Position numbers and translations under genes: made by a program. Below, piece after piece: positions 47,715-56,369 of a stretch of DNA of 64,000 nt (the first letter of the stretch is position 1; each line of letters starts with the position of its first letter). The stretch is from Bog-756 sp963837805 (lineage in GTDB: Bacteria; Actinomycetota; Acidimicrobiia; Acidimicrobiales; RAAP-2): contig CAWIOU010000035.1 of NCBI GenBank assembly GCA_963837805.1, positions 310,001 to 374,000 on the forward strand. The letters run 5' to 3'. The notes below the pieces were generated by a model that was given only the letters and a program-made list of their open reading frames with translations, was not told the origin of the DNA and searched no databases.

Positions 47715-49637
47715 TCACACCTCATTGATCCGCTTGGCCAGGGCGGCGAACCGGATCCGGGTGGCGTGGTCCAGCAACGGCATCAATTCGGATTGGCTTC
47801 GGAGCAGCTCCCTCGCCGGCCGGAACCGGTCGAGCCTGCCGTTGGCGATCCGTCGGGTGGCGAACAGGAGGTCGATTCGTCTGGTGATGCGGGCGAAATC
47901 GAGGGACAGATCGTCCACCCCGATCGGTGCTTCCATCAGATCCTGGGCGTAGGCACGGTTGACGAGCTGCAGATAGAAGTCGGGCTCGAAGAGGTCTTCG
48001 ATGTCGGCGTCGGGTATGCCGGTGATCTCGGAGAGGATCACCAGTGATCCGTTCCTCAACTGTCCGTTCTCGACGAGACGCCGCACCGGCCCACTGTCCC
48101 GGGTGCGGGCGTCGACCAGGACGGCCAGCTTCGACGAATTGGGCGCGGCCAGCGCCAGGAACGTACACAGTGTTCCGGCTCCTCCCACCGGCACGCGCAC
48201 CCAGTCGTTGTCGATGGTCGGCATCCCCCGCTCGTACAGGTCGGCGTTGAGCAGGTCCAAGAAGATGAGATCGCTGGGATTCTCGACCAGCAGTGTCTTC
48301 TCGTCACTGAACAGCTCCTGGCCGAGGGTGTAGCCGAGGGCGGCCCGCAGCGGGAACACCGTCTCCTCGTCGACACAGAACACGTCGGCGGAGATCTTGG
48401 TGCCCTCGTCGGTCACGTCCATGACCGTGCGGGCCCGCTCCAGGCGCTCCGGATCGATCATGAAGGGCGAGTGGGTCGTGTAGAGGACCTGATGCTCGGG
48501 CGCCAACCGGTCCTCCATGAAGCGCAGGAGGTCGCGCTGGGCCGTGGCGTGCAGGGCGAGGGCAGGTTCGTCGAGGAGGAGGATCAGATCGCCCTCCTTG
48601 GCCGCCTCCAGCTCGGAGAAGTAGGCCAGGAACGAGAAGAACCAGACGAAGCCCCTCGACCGTTCGTCGAAGGGAACGGTGACCCGGTGACGGTGGTTGG
48701 CCACACGGACATGGAAGATCGGCCCCCGGTCGAGGGGAGGCTCGGCTCCCGGCTCGGGCGCGGTGACCTTGAGGTCGACGGACAGATCGCTGTTCTGCGA
48801 CCAGTACCGGAAGATCTCGTCGCTGATGCTGTTGGCGGCGTTCTCGAGCTCCCGGATCAGCCGCTCGTGATTGCTCTCGTCGTCGAAGTCCTCCGGGTCG
48901 CCCCGGATGAGGGACAGCAGGGCCAGCAGGGAGCGGGTCCCGCGATCGATTTCGCCGCCCTGGTCGCGGCTCTCGATGAGCTCGGGGATCGAGACCTTTC
49001 CGGGCATGGTGCTGTAGTCGTCGAAGTACACGAATTTCGGCATCATGGCTCGCAGGTGGGCCTCGATGAGATGGACGGACACCGACTGGGACGGCCACGC
49101 TCTGATGCGATCGAGGAGCGCCGTCGAGCGGGAGTTCGGGTCGGGGAGAGCGGCCAGGACCTCGATCAGCTGACGGAGCGAGGGCGCAGCCCGGACCTCG
49201 GCGGCGGCCTCGGGCGGCAGATCGAGATCCGAGGTGAGGTGCCGGACGGTGACCGCCTCGTCGATCTTGAGGTTCTCGAACGTGAGACCGGTGGAGCGGT
49301 AGCCCCTCCATACCTGGAACGTGCGACTGGTCAGGGCATCGGCACCGAGGTCCGACTCGATGATCTCGAGCTCTTCGTCGGCCAGCTCGAACTCGGCCGT
49401 GCACACCCGGATGGCGTCGTCGGATTCCTTGCGCTTGCGGGTCAGGCGGCTGGGAAAGTCCAGGATCTCCAGATACTCGGCCGGCTCGATGGGGTTGAGC
49501 TTGAACAGGGCCTGCAGAAAGGCGGTCTTCCCGGATTCGTTCTTGCCGACCAGGGACGTGATCTCAGGCTCCACCTCGATCCAGCCCGAATCCTCGATGC
49601 TGCGGTAGTTCTCGATCCTGACCCTGCTCAACCTCAT
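47715..49637 (-). CDS. OLD-family AAA ATPase with C-terminal TOPRIM-like domain
   Basis: 640 residues. Walker A GKNESGKTA at residue 32, long coiled-coil insert, and Walker B LILLLDEPALALHA followed by YTTHSPFMID, as in RecF/OLD ATPases. From about residue 435 a TOPRIM-like region follows: LLVENPSDLIFLDLL (Glu kept; the usual EGxxD is altered) and VLVDARTRDSG. Related to GajA of Gabija and to retron/P2 OLD nucleases, but no helicase partner is adjacent. Could be a stand-alone defence or DNA-repair nuclease. GAGG precedes ATG 49637. Confidence 0.85.
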   Translation of the reverse strand: MRLSRVRIENYRSIEDSGWIEVEPEITSLVGKNESGKTAFLQALFKLNPIEPAEYLEILDFPSRLTRKRKESDDAIRVCTAEFELADEELEIIESDLGADALTSRTFQVWRGYRSTGLTFENLKIDEAVTVRHLTSDLDLPPEAAAEVRAAPSLRQLIEVLAALPDPNSRSTALLDRIRAWPSQSVSVHLIEAHLRAMMPKFVYFDDYSTMPGKVSIPELIESRDQGGEIDRGTRSLLALLSLIRGDPEDFDDESNHERLIRELENAANSISDEIFRYWSQNSDLSVDLKVTAPEPGAEPPLDRGPIFHVRVANHRHRVTVPFDERSRGFVWFFSFLAYFSELEAAKEGDLILLLDEPALALHATAQRDLLRFMEDRLAPEHQVLYTTHSPFMIDPERLERARTVMDVTDEGTKISADVFCVDEETVFPLRAALGYTLGQELFSDEKTLLVENPSDLIFLDLLNADLYERGMPTIDNDWVRVPVGGAGTLCTFLALAAPNSSKLAVLVDARTRDSGPVRRLVENGQLRNGSLVILSEITGIPDADIEDLFEPDFYLQLVNRAYAQDLMEAPIGVDDLSLDFARITRRIDLLFATRRIANGRLDRFRPARELLRSQSELMPLLDHATRIRFAALAKRINEV

Positions 49638-49767
49638 CCGGCCCTCCTGCCCGAAGCCACTCCAGCCCTCTACTCATCGGTCCGATCGGCACGGTTCTTG
49701 ACCCCCGGTGGTGAGAAGGGCGGTCAAGGCCTGCGAGCTGGGTATTTAGGGACGGACAAGGAGGCTC

Positions 49768-49795
49768 GGGCTCCGCCCGGAGGGGGACGGAGCCC
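49768..49795 (-). terminator. Hairpin after AhpD-like gene
   Basis: GGGCTCCG (49768-49775) and CGGAGCCC (49788-49795) form an 8-bp stem with a 12-nt loop, 33 nt past the stop of the leftward AhpD-like gene and upstream of the OLD gene. It probably separates the two transcripts. Confidence 0.5.
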
Positions 49796-49827
49796 CCGCT
49801 GGGCCCCGGCCCGGCCGCCACGGCAGC

Positions 49828-50310
49828 TCAGACGTCGGTGACCGACGTCTCGGTGATCCCGAGGGCCCGGAGGGTTCGTCCTAGCCCCAGAAATGCGCTG
49901 AGGCAGATGGTGAGGTCGAGGATCTCCGGATCGGAGAAGCATTGACGGAGCCGGACGAAGAAGGCGTCGTCGATACTCTGATGATCGGTGGCGAAGCGCT
50001 CGGCGTACTCCACCGCCAACTGCTCCTGGGGATTGAGGCCGGCATCGTCGTCGGTCCCACCGACCTGGCCGTAGAAGTCCTCCGTCAATCCCTGGGACTT
50101 GACGCTGTCGGCCCGGAAGGCCAGGCACACCGTGCAGTCGTTCAACTGGGCGATCCGCATGCGGGCCGCTTCCCGAACCCGGACCGGCAGGATGCTCCGG
50201 TTGTAGGCGGCATCCACCAAGGCCATGGCTGCCGCTCCCAGCTCGGGTTGGAGCGACCAGATCTGCACGGCGTCACCACCCCGGCCGGGCGGAACCTCGA
50301 TGCGAGCCAT
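49828..50310 (-). CDS. Carboxymuconolactone decarboxylase/AhpD-like protein
   Basis: 160 residues, all helical. N-D-C-T-V-C-L-A-F-R contains the C-x-x-C pair of AhpD-like alkylhydroperoxidases; a His three residues after the second Cys, usual in AhpD, is replaced by Arg. R-V-R-E-A-A-R-M-R-I-A-Q-L is the usual helix before it. Either a peroxidase-cycle reductase or a lyase-like family member. TAGCAT ends 6 nt before ATG 50310. Confidence 0.8.
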   Translation of the reverse strand: MARIEVPPGRGGDAVQIWSLQPELGAAAMALVDAAYNRSILPVRVREAARMRIAQLNDCTVCLAFRADSVKSQGLTEDFYGQVGGTDDDAGLNPQEQLAVEYAERFATDHQSIDDAFFVRLRQCFSDPEILDLTICLSAFLGLGRTLRALGITETSVTDV

Positions 50311-50316
50311 GCCGAG

Positions 50317-50322
50317 ATGCTA
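50317..50322 (-). promoter_or_regulatory. -10 box TAGCAT for leaderless start at 50310
   Basis: On the minus strand TAGCAT ends 6 nt before the ATG of the AhpD-like gene. Confidence 0.45.
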
Positions 50323-50387
50323 TTCCACGGCGAACGTTCGATCTCCCGCGGCGCGTGCCTCCCATCCCCGGTCGACGGTCCAAGGGA

Positions 50388-50393
50388 TACAGT
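50388..50393 (+). promoter_or_regulatory. -10 box TACAGT for leaderless start at 50401
   Basis: TACAGT ends 7 nt before GTG 50401 of the GH1 gene, divergent from the AhpD-like gene. Confidence 0.5.
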
Positions 50394-50400
50394 CACCGCT

Positions 50401-51609
50401 GTGAACCGACACGACACCCCCACCCCGGAGATCAGCTTCCCCGAAGGCTTCCTGTGGGGCACCGCCACCGCCGCCCATCAGATCGAGGGCGGCAACGTCA
50501 ACAACGACTGGTGGGCCTGGGAGCACAACCCGGATTCCGGCTGCGCCGAGTCGAGTGCCGACGCCTGCAACTCGCTGTTCCGGTGGCCGGAGGACGTCGA
50601 ACTGGTGGCGGCCATGGGCCTCGGTGCCTATCGGTTCTCCCTCGAATGGAGCCGGATCGAGCCCGCCGAAGGCGAATTCTCCATCGCCGCCCTTGACCAC
50701 TACCGCCGCATCTGCGCCGCCTGTCTCGAGCAGGGGATCGCCCCGGTGGTGACCTTCCACCACTTCACCACCCCGACGTGGCTCACCGCCCGGGGCGGGT
50801 GGGAGGCCCTGGACGCGCCCGACCTGTTCTCCCGCTTCGTGGCCCGGGTGGGGGCGCACTTCGGTGACCTCATCGGCTGGGCGTGCACGATCAACGAGAT
50901 CAACCTCATCGGCGTCATGGGCTACGCCCTCGGGTCCTCGCCTCCGGGGGTGAAGGACGACTTCGTCCGTCACCTGGCCGTCAACGACGCCATGGTGCGG
51001 GCCCACCGCCAGGCGGTCGACGCCCTGCGTTCGGGACCGGGCGAGTTCCCGGTGGGCCTTACCCTGTCCATGGACGAGATGGTGGCCGACCCGGGTGGGG
51101 AGGATGTGCTCGAAGCCGCCCAGGAGATCCTCGAGGACCGGTTCATGCGGGCCTGCGAGGGCGACGACTTCATCGGCGTCCAGTGCTATTCGCGGGTTCA
51201 TTTCGGACCGGAGGGTCAGGCGCCCAACGAGCCCGGCGTGCCCCTCACCCAGATGGGATACGAGTACTGGCCGCAGGGGGTCGAGCACTGCGCCCGACGG
51301 GCCGCGGCCATCGCCGGGGTGCCGGTGCTGTTGACGGAGAGCGGGATCGCCACCGACGACGACCGCGAGCGGATCGTCTACCTCGCCGAAGTGCTGCGCG
51401 GCGTACGGCGGGCCCTCGATGACGGAGTGGACATCCGCGGCTACTTCGTCTGGAGCCTCCTCGACAACTTCGAGTGGTCCCTCGGCTTCCGCCCCAAGTT
51501 CGGATTGCACAGCGTCGACCCGCGGACCTTCGCCCGCCGGGCCAAGCCCAGCGCGGCGTGGTACGGAGCGGTGGCCCGAGCCAACGCCCTGGTGGCACCG
51601 CCGGACTGA
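50401..51609 (+). CDS. Family 1 glycoside hydrolase (beta-glucosidase type)
   Basis: 402 residues without a signal peptide, so cytoplasmic. N-terminal FPEGFLWGTATAAHQIEGG, acid/base Glu in TINEIN (the usual TxNEP has Pro replaced by Ile) and nucleophile in L-L-T-E-S-G-I (usual TENG). A Y-F-V-W-S-L-L-D-N-F-E-W-S-L-G-F motif lies near the end. Cleaves terminal beta-linked sugars. Followed by xylulokinase and xylose isomerase genes, so its substrate may be a xylo- or gluco-disaccharide. Confidence 0.9.
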   Translation: MNRHDTPTPEISFPEGFLWGTATAAHQIEGGNVNNDWWAWEHNPDSGCAESSADACNSLFRWPEDVELVAAMGLGAYRFSLEWSRIEPAEGEFSIAALDHYRRICAACLEQGIAPVVTFHHFTTPTWLTARGGWEALDAPDLFSRFVARVGAHFGDLIGWACTINEINLIGVMGYALGSSPPGVKDDFVRHLAVNDAMVRAHRQAVDALRSGPGEFPVGLTLSMDEMVADPGGEDVLEAAQEILEDRFMRACEGDDFIGVQCYSRVHFGPEGQAPNEPGVPLTQMGYEYWPQGVEHCARRAAAIAGVPVLLTESGIATDDDRERIVYLAEVLRGVRRALDDGVDIRGYFVWSLLDNFEWSLGFRPKFGLHSVDPRTFARRAKPSAAWYGAVARANALVAPPD

Positions 51610-51618
51610 GCTCCGCTG

Positions 51619-51624
51619 TAGCGT
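51619..51624 (+). promoter_or_regulatory. -10 box TAGCGT for leaderless start at 51632
   Basis: TAGCGT ends 7 nt before ATG 51632, in the 22-nt gap after the GH1 gene, so xylB may also be transcribed independently. Confidence 0.4.
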
Positions 51625-51631
51625 CGGCGCC

Positions 51632-53089
51632 ATGCCGCTCGTGGCGGGGGTCGATTCGTCCACGCAGTCGACCAAGGTCGAGCTGCGCGACCTGGCCGAC
51701 GGACGGGTGGTCGGCTCGGGGCGGGCCGGCCACGCCGCCACCTCGCCACCCCGGAGCGAACAGGCACCCGAGGGCTGGTGGGCCGCCCTGGTCGACGCCA
51801 TGGCCGAGGCCCTGGTCACCGCCGCCGGGAAGGTCCGGTCGACCGATGTGGTCGCCGTCAGCGTGGCCGCCCAGCAGCACGGGATGGTCGTCCTCGACGG
51901 TAACGGGACGGTACTCCGGCCGGCCAAGCTGTGGAACGATACGGAATCGGCCGAGGATGCCGACCGGCTCGTGGCCCGGCTGGGTGCCCACCGGTGGGTC
52001 GATGGCTGTGGCAGCGTGCCCGTGGCCGCCTTCACCATCGCCAAGCTCGCCTGGCTGGCCCGATGCGAACCCGATGTCGCCGCCCGGATCGGCCACCTGC
52101 TCCTCCCCCACGACTGGCTGACCTTCCGCCTGACCGGACGGTTCGTCACCGACCGGGGCGATGCCTCCGGAACCGGATACTGGTCCCCGACCGAGGGCAC
52201 CTATCGGATCGACCTCCTCGAACTGGCCGGTACCGGGGCGGACTGGTCGGGCGCCCTGCCCACCGTGCTCGGCCCGTGGGAGGAGGCCGGCACCCTCACC
52301 GCCCCGGCGGCGGCCGAGCTCGGGTTGCCGGCCGGCACGCCGGTGGCCGCCGGTACCGGGGACAACATGGCCGGAGCCCTCGGCGTCGCCCTGCGTCCCG
52401 GCGAGGTCGCCGTCTCGATCGGCACGTCGGGGACGGTGTTCGCCACCAGTGAGCGGCCGGTCCGGGATCCGACCGGGGCCGTCGCCGGCTTTGCCGACGC
52501 CACCGGCCACTACCTTCCCCTGGTGTGCACGCTCAACGCGGCACTGGTGACCGAGGCCATGGGCCGGCTGCTCGCCGTCGACCACTCGGGTCTCGACGAT
52601 CTGGCCCTGGCCGCGCCCTCCGGCAGCGGCGGTCTGGTCCTCGTGCCCTACCTGGCCGGTGAAAGGACCCCCAACCGGCCCGAAGCCACCGGATCGCTGC
52701 TGGGCATCCGGCCCGACGTCTCCCGCCAGCTGCTGGCCCGGGCCGCTTTCGAAGGTGTGGTGTGCAGCCTGCTCGAGGGCCTGGACGCCCTCGACGGGGC
52801 CGGGGTCCCCATCGACGCCGGACGCCTGGTCCTGCTCGGCGGCGGGGCCGGCTCGGCGGCGTACCGCCAGGTGCTGGCCACACTGTCCTGTCGACCGGTC
52901 ACCGTCCCCACCGACGGGGAGATCGTCACCGCCGGGGCCGCCCTCCAAGCCGCCGTGCTGGTCACCGGATCCGATCCGGCGGCGGTGGCCGACGCCTGGG
53001 ACCTCGGGAGGGGCGAGGTCACTCCGCCGGGTCCGGAGACAGCCGGGTCCGAGGAGATCCGCCACCGATTCGCCGCCGCCCGGGGTTGA
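51632..53089 (+). CDS. xylB: Xylulokinase
   Basis: 485 residues of the FGGY kinase family. N-terminal phosphate loop GVDSSTQSTKVELRD, AAQQHGMVVLD, the catalytic Asp in LLPHDWLTFRLTG followed by D-A-S-G-T-G-Y-W (DASGT is typical for XylB), GTSGTVFA and a C-terminal G-G-G-A-G-S. It phosphorylates D-xylulose made by the isomerase encoded 106 nt downstream. Complete and of normal length. Confidence 0.92.
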   Translation: MPLVAGVDSSTQSTKVELRDLADGRVVGSGRAGHAATSPPRSEQAPEGWWAALVDAMAEALVTAAGKVRSTDVVAVSVAAQQHGMVVLDGNGTVLRPAKLWNDTESAEDADRLVARLGAHRWVDGCGSVPVAAFTIAKLAWLARCEPDVAARIGHLLLPHDWLTFRLTGRFVTDRGDASGTGYWSPTEGTYRIDLLELAGTGADWSGALPTVLGPWEEAGTLTAPAAAELGLPAGTPVAAGTGDNMAGALGVALRPGEVAVSIGTSGTVFATSERPVRDPTGAVAGFADATGHYLPLVCTLNAALVTEAMGRLLAVDHSGLDDLALAAPSGSGGLVLVPYLAGERTPNRPEATGSLLGIRPDVSRQLLARAAFEGVVCSLLEGLDALDGAGVPIDAGRLVLLGGGAGSAAYRQVLATLSCRPVTVPTDGEIVTAGAALQAAVLVTGSDPAAVADAWDLGRGEVTPPGPETAGSEEIRHRFAAARG

Positions 53090-53195
53090 GCCGGGCGGAC
53101 CCGCCGTGTCGGCCGGATCTCGCCGGCCCGGCGTCGGTAGTCTCGTCGGCACCGCACCCGGTCGATCGATCCACCGTGCCGAAGGAGTCACCCCG

Positions 53196-54371
53196 ATGGC
53201 AGCAGCCTTTGAACCAACCCCCGAAGACCATTTCACCTTCGGCCTGTGGACCGTCGGGAATCCGGGGCGGGATCCGTTCGGGCACGAGACCCGGCCGCCT
53301 CTCGATGCTGTCGACGCCGTCCGCCGGCTGGCCGGCCTCGGCGCCTACGGGGTCAGCTTCCACGACAACGACCTGGTGCCCTGGGGTGCGTCGGCCACCG
53401 AACGCGAGGCCATCGTCAAGCGTTTCCGGCAGGCGCTCGACGAGACCGGCCTCACGGTGCCCATGGCCACCACCAACCTGTTCTCCCGTCCCATCTTCAA
53501 GGAGGGGGCCTTCACCGCCAACGACCCCGCCGTGCGCCGGATGGCGGTGGCCAAGACGTTCGACGCCATCGATCTGGGCGCCGAACTGGGGGCGACCACC
53601 TTCGTGATGTGGGGTGGCCGCGAGGGTGTCGAAGCCGATGCCGCCAAGGACGTCCGGGGCGCCCTCGACCGATATGCCGAGGCCGTCAACCTCTGCTGCG
53701 CCTACGTGCGGGAGCGGCGCTACGACATGAGGTTCGCCCTCGAACCGAAGCCCAACGAGCCCCGGGGCGACATCCTGCTGCCCACTGTCGGCCACGCCCT
53801 GGCCTTCATCAACGAGCTGGAGTGGCCCGACATGGTCGGCCTCAACCCGGAGTTCGCCCACGAGACGATGAGCGGGCTGTCCTTCTCCCACGCGGTGGCC
53901 CAGACCCTGTGGCACGGCAAGCTCTTCCACATCGATCTCAACGCCCAGCGCATCGGGAAGTACGACCAGGACTTCCGGTTCGGCTCCGAGGGGATCCGCG
54001 ACGCCTTCTATACGGTGATGGTGCTCGAGGACGCCGGGTGGGACGGCATGCACCACTTCGACGCCCACCCCTACCGGACCGAGGACCCCGACGGCGTCTG
54101 GGACTTCGCCGCCGGCTGCATCCGGACCTACCTCATCCTGCGGGAGAAGGTGCGCCGCTTCCATGCCGATGCCGACATCGCCGAGGCGCTGTCCACGGCT
54201 CGGCGGTCGGACATCTCCGAGCCCACCTCCCCCGACGGGACCGGTGCCGATGCCCTGGCCGCGCTGCGTTCGGCGGCCGCCGGCTACCCCGAGGAGTCGA
54301 TGGCCACCGCCGGCTACGGGCACGAGCGCCTGGACCAGCTGGTCACCGAACTGCTCCTCGGGGTGCGATGA
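53196..54371 (+). CDS. xylA: Xylose isomerase
   Basis: 391 residues, class I actinobacterial type: TPEDHFTFGLWTVG start, active-site His in SFHDNDL, MATTNLFSRPIFKEG, metal ligands in EPKPNEPRGD, NPEFAHE, H-I-D-L-N and HFDAHP. It interconverts D-xylose and D-xylulose (and glucose/fructose). The GAAGGAG ribosome site is 8 nt before ATG 53196. No xylose transporter or XylR lies nearby. Confidence 0.96.
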   Translation: MAAAFEPTPEDHFTFGLWTVGNPGRDPFGHETRPPLDAVDAVRRLAGLGAYGVSFHDNDLVPWGASATEREAIVKRFRQALDETGLTVPMATTNLFSRPIFKEGAFTANDPAVRRMAVAKTFDAIDLGAELGATTFVMWGGREGVEADAAKDVRGALDRYAEAVNLCCAYVRERRYDMRFALEPKPNEPRGDILLPTVGHALAFINELEWPDMVGLNPEFAHETMSGLSFSHAVAQTLWHGKLFHIDLNAQRIGKYDQDFRFGSEGIRDAFYTVMVLEDAGWDGMHHFDAHPYRTEDPDGVWDFAAGCIRTYLILREKVRRFHADADIAEALSTARRSDISEPTSPDGTGADALAALRSAAAGYPEESMATAGYGHERLDQLVTELLLGVR

Positions 54372-54419
54372 CCGGCGCCCGCGGATTCGCGGCACCTCGG
54401 GGGCGTTCAGCGGGGCCGG

Positions 54420-54425
54420 TAAGGT
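54420..54425 (+). promoter_or_regulatory. -10 box TAAGGT for leaderless start at 54433
   Basis: TAAGGT ends 7 nt before ATG 54433 in the 61-nt gap after xylA. Confidence 0.5.
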
Positions 54426-54432
54426 GCCGGGC

Positions 54433-55413
54433 ATGACCCGACTCGGCTATCAGATCCCGAACTTCACCTATCCGGGGACGGCCGCCGCCGACATCTTCCC
54501 GACCGTCGTGCGTCAGGCCCGGGAGGCGGAGGCGTCCGGCTTCGACACGGTCCTGGCCATGGACCACTTCTATCAGCTCCCCATGCTCGGGCCCCCGGAG
54601 AACGCCATGCTCGAGTGCTACACACTCCTGTCAGCCCTGGCCCAGCACACCGACCGGGTCCGGCTGTCGGCACTGGTCACCGGCAACACCTACCGGAACC
54701 CGGCCCTGCTGGCCAAGGAGCTCACCACGCTCGACCACGTCTCCGGCGGCCGGGCCCAGCTGGGCATCGGCGCCGGTTGGTTCGAGCTCGAGCACGACAG
54801 TCTCGGGTTCGAGTTCGGTACCTTCACCGACCGCTTCGAGCGGCTCGAGGAGGCGCTCCAGATCGTGAAGGGGATGCTGGCCGGAGAGAGGCCGACCTTC
54901 CGGGGTCGGTGGTACCGCGTGACCGATGCCATCAACTCGCCGGCCCCGCTGTCGAAGATCCCGGTGCTGATCGGCGGGGCCGGGGAGAAGAAGACCCTGC
55001 GCCTGGTGGCGAAGTACGCCGACGAGTCCAATCTCATCTGCGCCCCCAACGAGGTGCCGCGCAAGTTGGAGGTCCTGGCCGAGCACTGCGAGGCGCTCGG
55101 GCGCGACCGCGCCGAGCTGGTGGTCACGTTGCAGACCAACGTCTGCGTCGCCCCCACCCACGAACAGGCCGAGGCCGACGCCGATGGGTTTCTGGCCGCC
55201 CGGGGCATCGACGTGAGCTCGCTGACCGACGAGCAGCTGGCCCAGATCAGGTCGGCGGTCGTGCTGGGCGATCCCGACGAGATCGGCGAGATCTTCGCCG
55301 GCCGCCTGGTGGACGGCGTCGACGGCTTCACGGTCAACGCCGTGGCCAATGGGCACATCGAGGGTCGGGTGGCCCTCCTCGGCGAGGTGCTCACCAAGGT
55401 GATCGCCGGCTGA
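54433..55413 (+). CDS. LLM-class (probably F420-dependent) oxidoreductase
   Basis: 326 residues, TIM barrel with REAEASGFDTVLAMDHFYQLP, RVRLSALVTGNTYRNPALLAKELTTLDHVSGGRAQLGIGAGWFELEH, and IPVLIGGAGEKKTLRLVAKYAD: the typical TIGR03560-like actinobacterial F420 group. Substrate unknown. It carries its own -10 box, so it need not be part of the xylose cluster. Confidence 0.87.
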   Translation: MTRLGYQIPNFTYPGTAAADIFPTVVRQAREAEASGFDTVLAMDHFYQLPMLGPPENAMLECYTLLSALAQHTDRVRLSALVTGNTYRNPALLAKELTTLDHVSGGRAQLGIGAGWFELEHDSLGFEFGTFTDRFERLEEALQIVKGMLAGERPTFRGRWYRVTDAINSPAPLSKIPVLIGGAGEKKTLRLVAKYADESNLICAPNEVPRKLEVLAEHCEALGRDRAELVVTLQTNVCVAPTHEQAEADADGFLAARGIDVSSLTDEQLAQIRSAVVLGDPDEIGEIFAGRLVDGVDGFTVNAVANGHIEGRVALLGEVLTKVIAG

Positions 55414-55459
55414 TGGTGCCTTCGGGCTGAACCGACCCCGCGTCGACGAAAGGGACAGC

Positions 55460-56347
55460 ATGGGAAGCCTGCCCTCGGCAGCGGGGATCGACCTCGGTGA
55501 CCTCAAGGTGACCCGCTACGGCGTGGCCGACGGGATCGCCACCATCACATTGCATCGGCCCGAACGACTCAACGCCTGGACCGGGCGGATGCACACCGAG
55601 TACCGCTCCCTCCTTTCCCGGGCCACCGACGACGCCGCGGTGCGGGTGATCGTGGTGACCGGCGCCGGGCGCGGATTCTGCGCCGGGGCCGACACCAGGG
55701 CGCTCGAAGGCCATGTGGCCCGGGGAAGCTACGACGCCGGCGTGGACGACGATCTGGCCCGGCCCGGGTGGGGCGTCCGGCCCGAGTTCGACGCCGACTT
55801 CGCCTATCACTTCGGCATCCCCAAGCCGATCATCGCCGCCGTCAACGGTCCCGCGGCCGGGGTCGGGCTCGTCCTGGCCTGCTACTGCGACCTCCGATTT
55901 GCCGCCCAAGGAGCCAAGCTGACCACATCACACGGTCGGCTGGGGCTGCCGGCCGAGTACGGACTGTCGTGGCTCCTCCCCCGGCTCATCGGAGTGACAC
56001 GGGCCGCCGACCTGCTCCTGTCCAGCCGGGTGGTGCTGGCCGAGGAGGCCGAGTCGATGGGTCTGATCAATCGGGTCGTCGGTGGGTCCGAGCTGATGGA
56101 CACCGTGTACGACTACGCCCGCGGGTTGGCCACCGGAATCGCGCCGTCCTCGCTGGCGTCGACGAAGTTCCAGCTCTATCGCGATCTCCACGGTGACGTG
56201 GCCTCGTCGGTCATCGACGCCGCCGAGCGGTTGGAGCAGATGATGACGGGCGCCGACTACGTGGAAGGGGTGGCCGCACTCACCGAGCACCGTCCCCCGA
56301 ACTTCGCTGATCCAATGAACACGGTGGCTCCCGAGGACCGGGGGTAG
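55460..56347 (+). CDS. Enoyl-CoA hydratase/isomerase family protein
   Basis: 295 residues of the crotonase fold: ITLHRPERLNAWTGRM, oxyanion segments GAGRGFCAGADTRAL and NGPAAGVGLVLACYCDLRFAA, and LPAEYGLSWLLPRLIG. The second catalytic Glu position (LPxEyG) is present as Glu-Tyr-Gly; the first is in the A-A-G-V-G loop. Acts on acyl-CoAs, probably as a hydratase, in fatty-acid or side-chain degradation. A GAAAGGGACAG site precedes ATG 55460. Confidence 0.87.
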   Translation: MGSLPSAAGIDLGDLKVTRYGVADGIATITLHRPERLNAWTGRMHTEYRSLLSRATDDAAVRVIVVTGAGRGFCAGADTRALEGHVARGSYDAGVDDDLARPGWGVRPEFDADFAYHFGIPKPIIAAVNGPAAGVGLVLACYCDLRFAAQGAKLTTSHGRLGLPAEYGLSWLLPRLIGVTRAADLLLSSRVVLAEEAESMGLINRVVGGSELMDTVYDYARGLATGIAPSSLASTKFQLYRDLHGDVASSVIDAAERLEQMMTGADYVEGVAALTEHRPPNFADPMNTVAPEDRG

Positions 56348-56369
56348 CGCCGGCGACAGGACGGGCTCG

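Noticed and set aside
45561..48047. 828-codon open frame on the plus strand opposite the PEP-synthase-like and membrane protein genes
   Set aside because: Low-complexity Gly/Arg/Asp-rich translation without motifs, antisense to clear genes; it arises from high-GC codon bias.
47715..49637. Gabija defence system
   Set aside because: The OLD ATPase resembles GajA, but no UvrD-like GajB is adjacent on either side.
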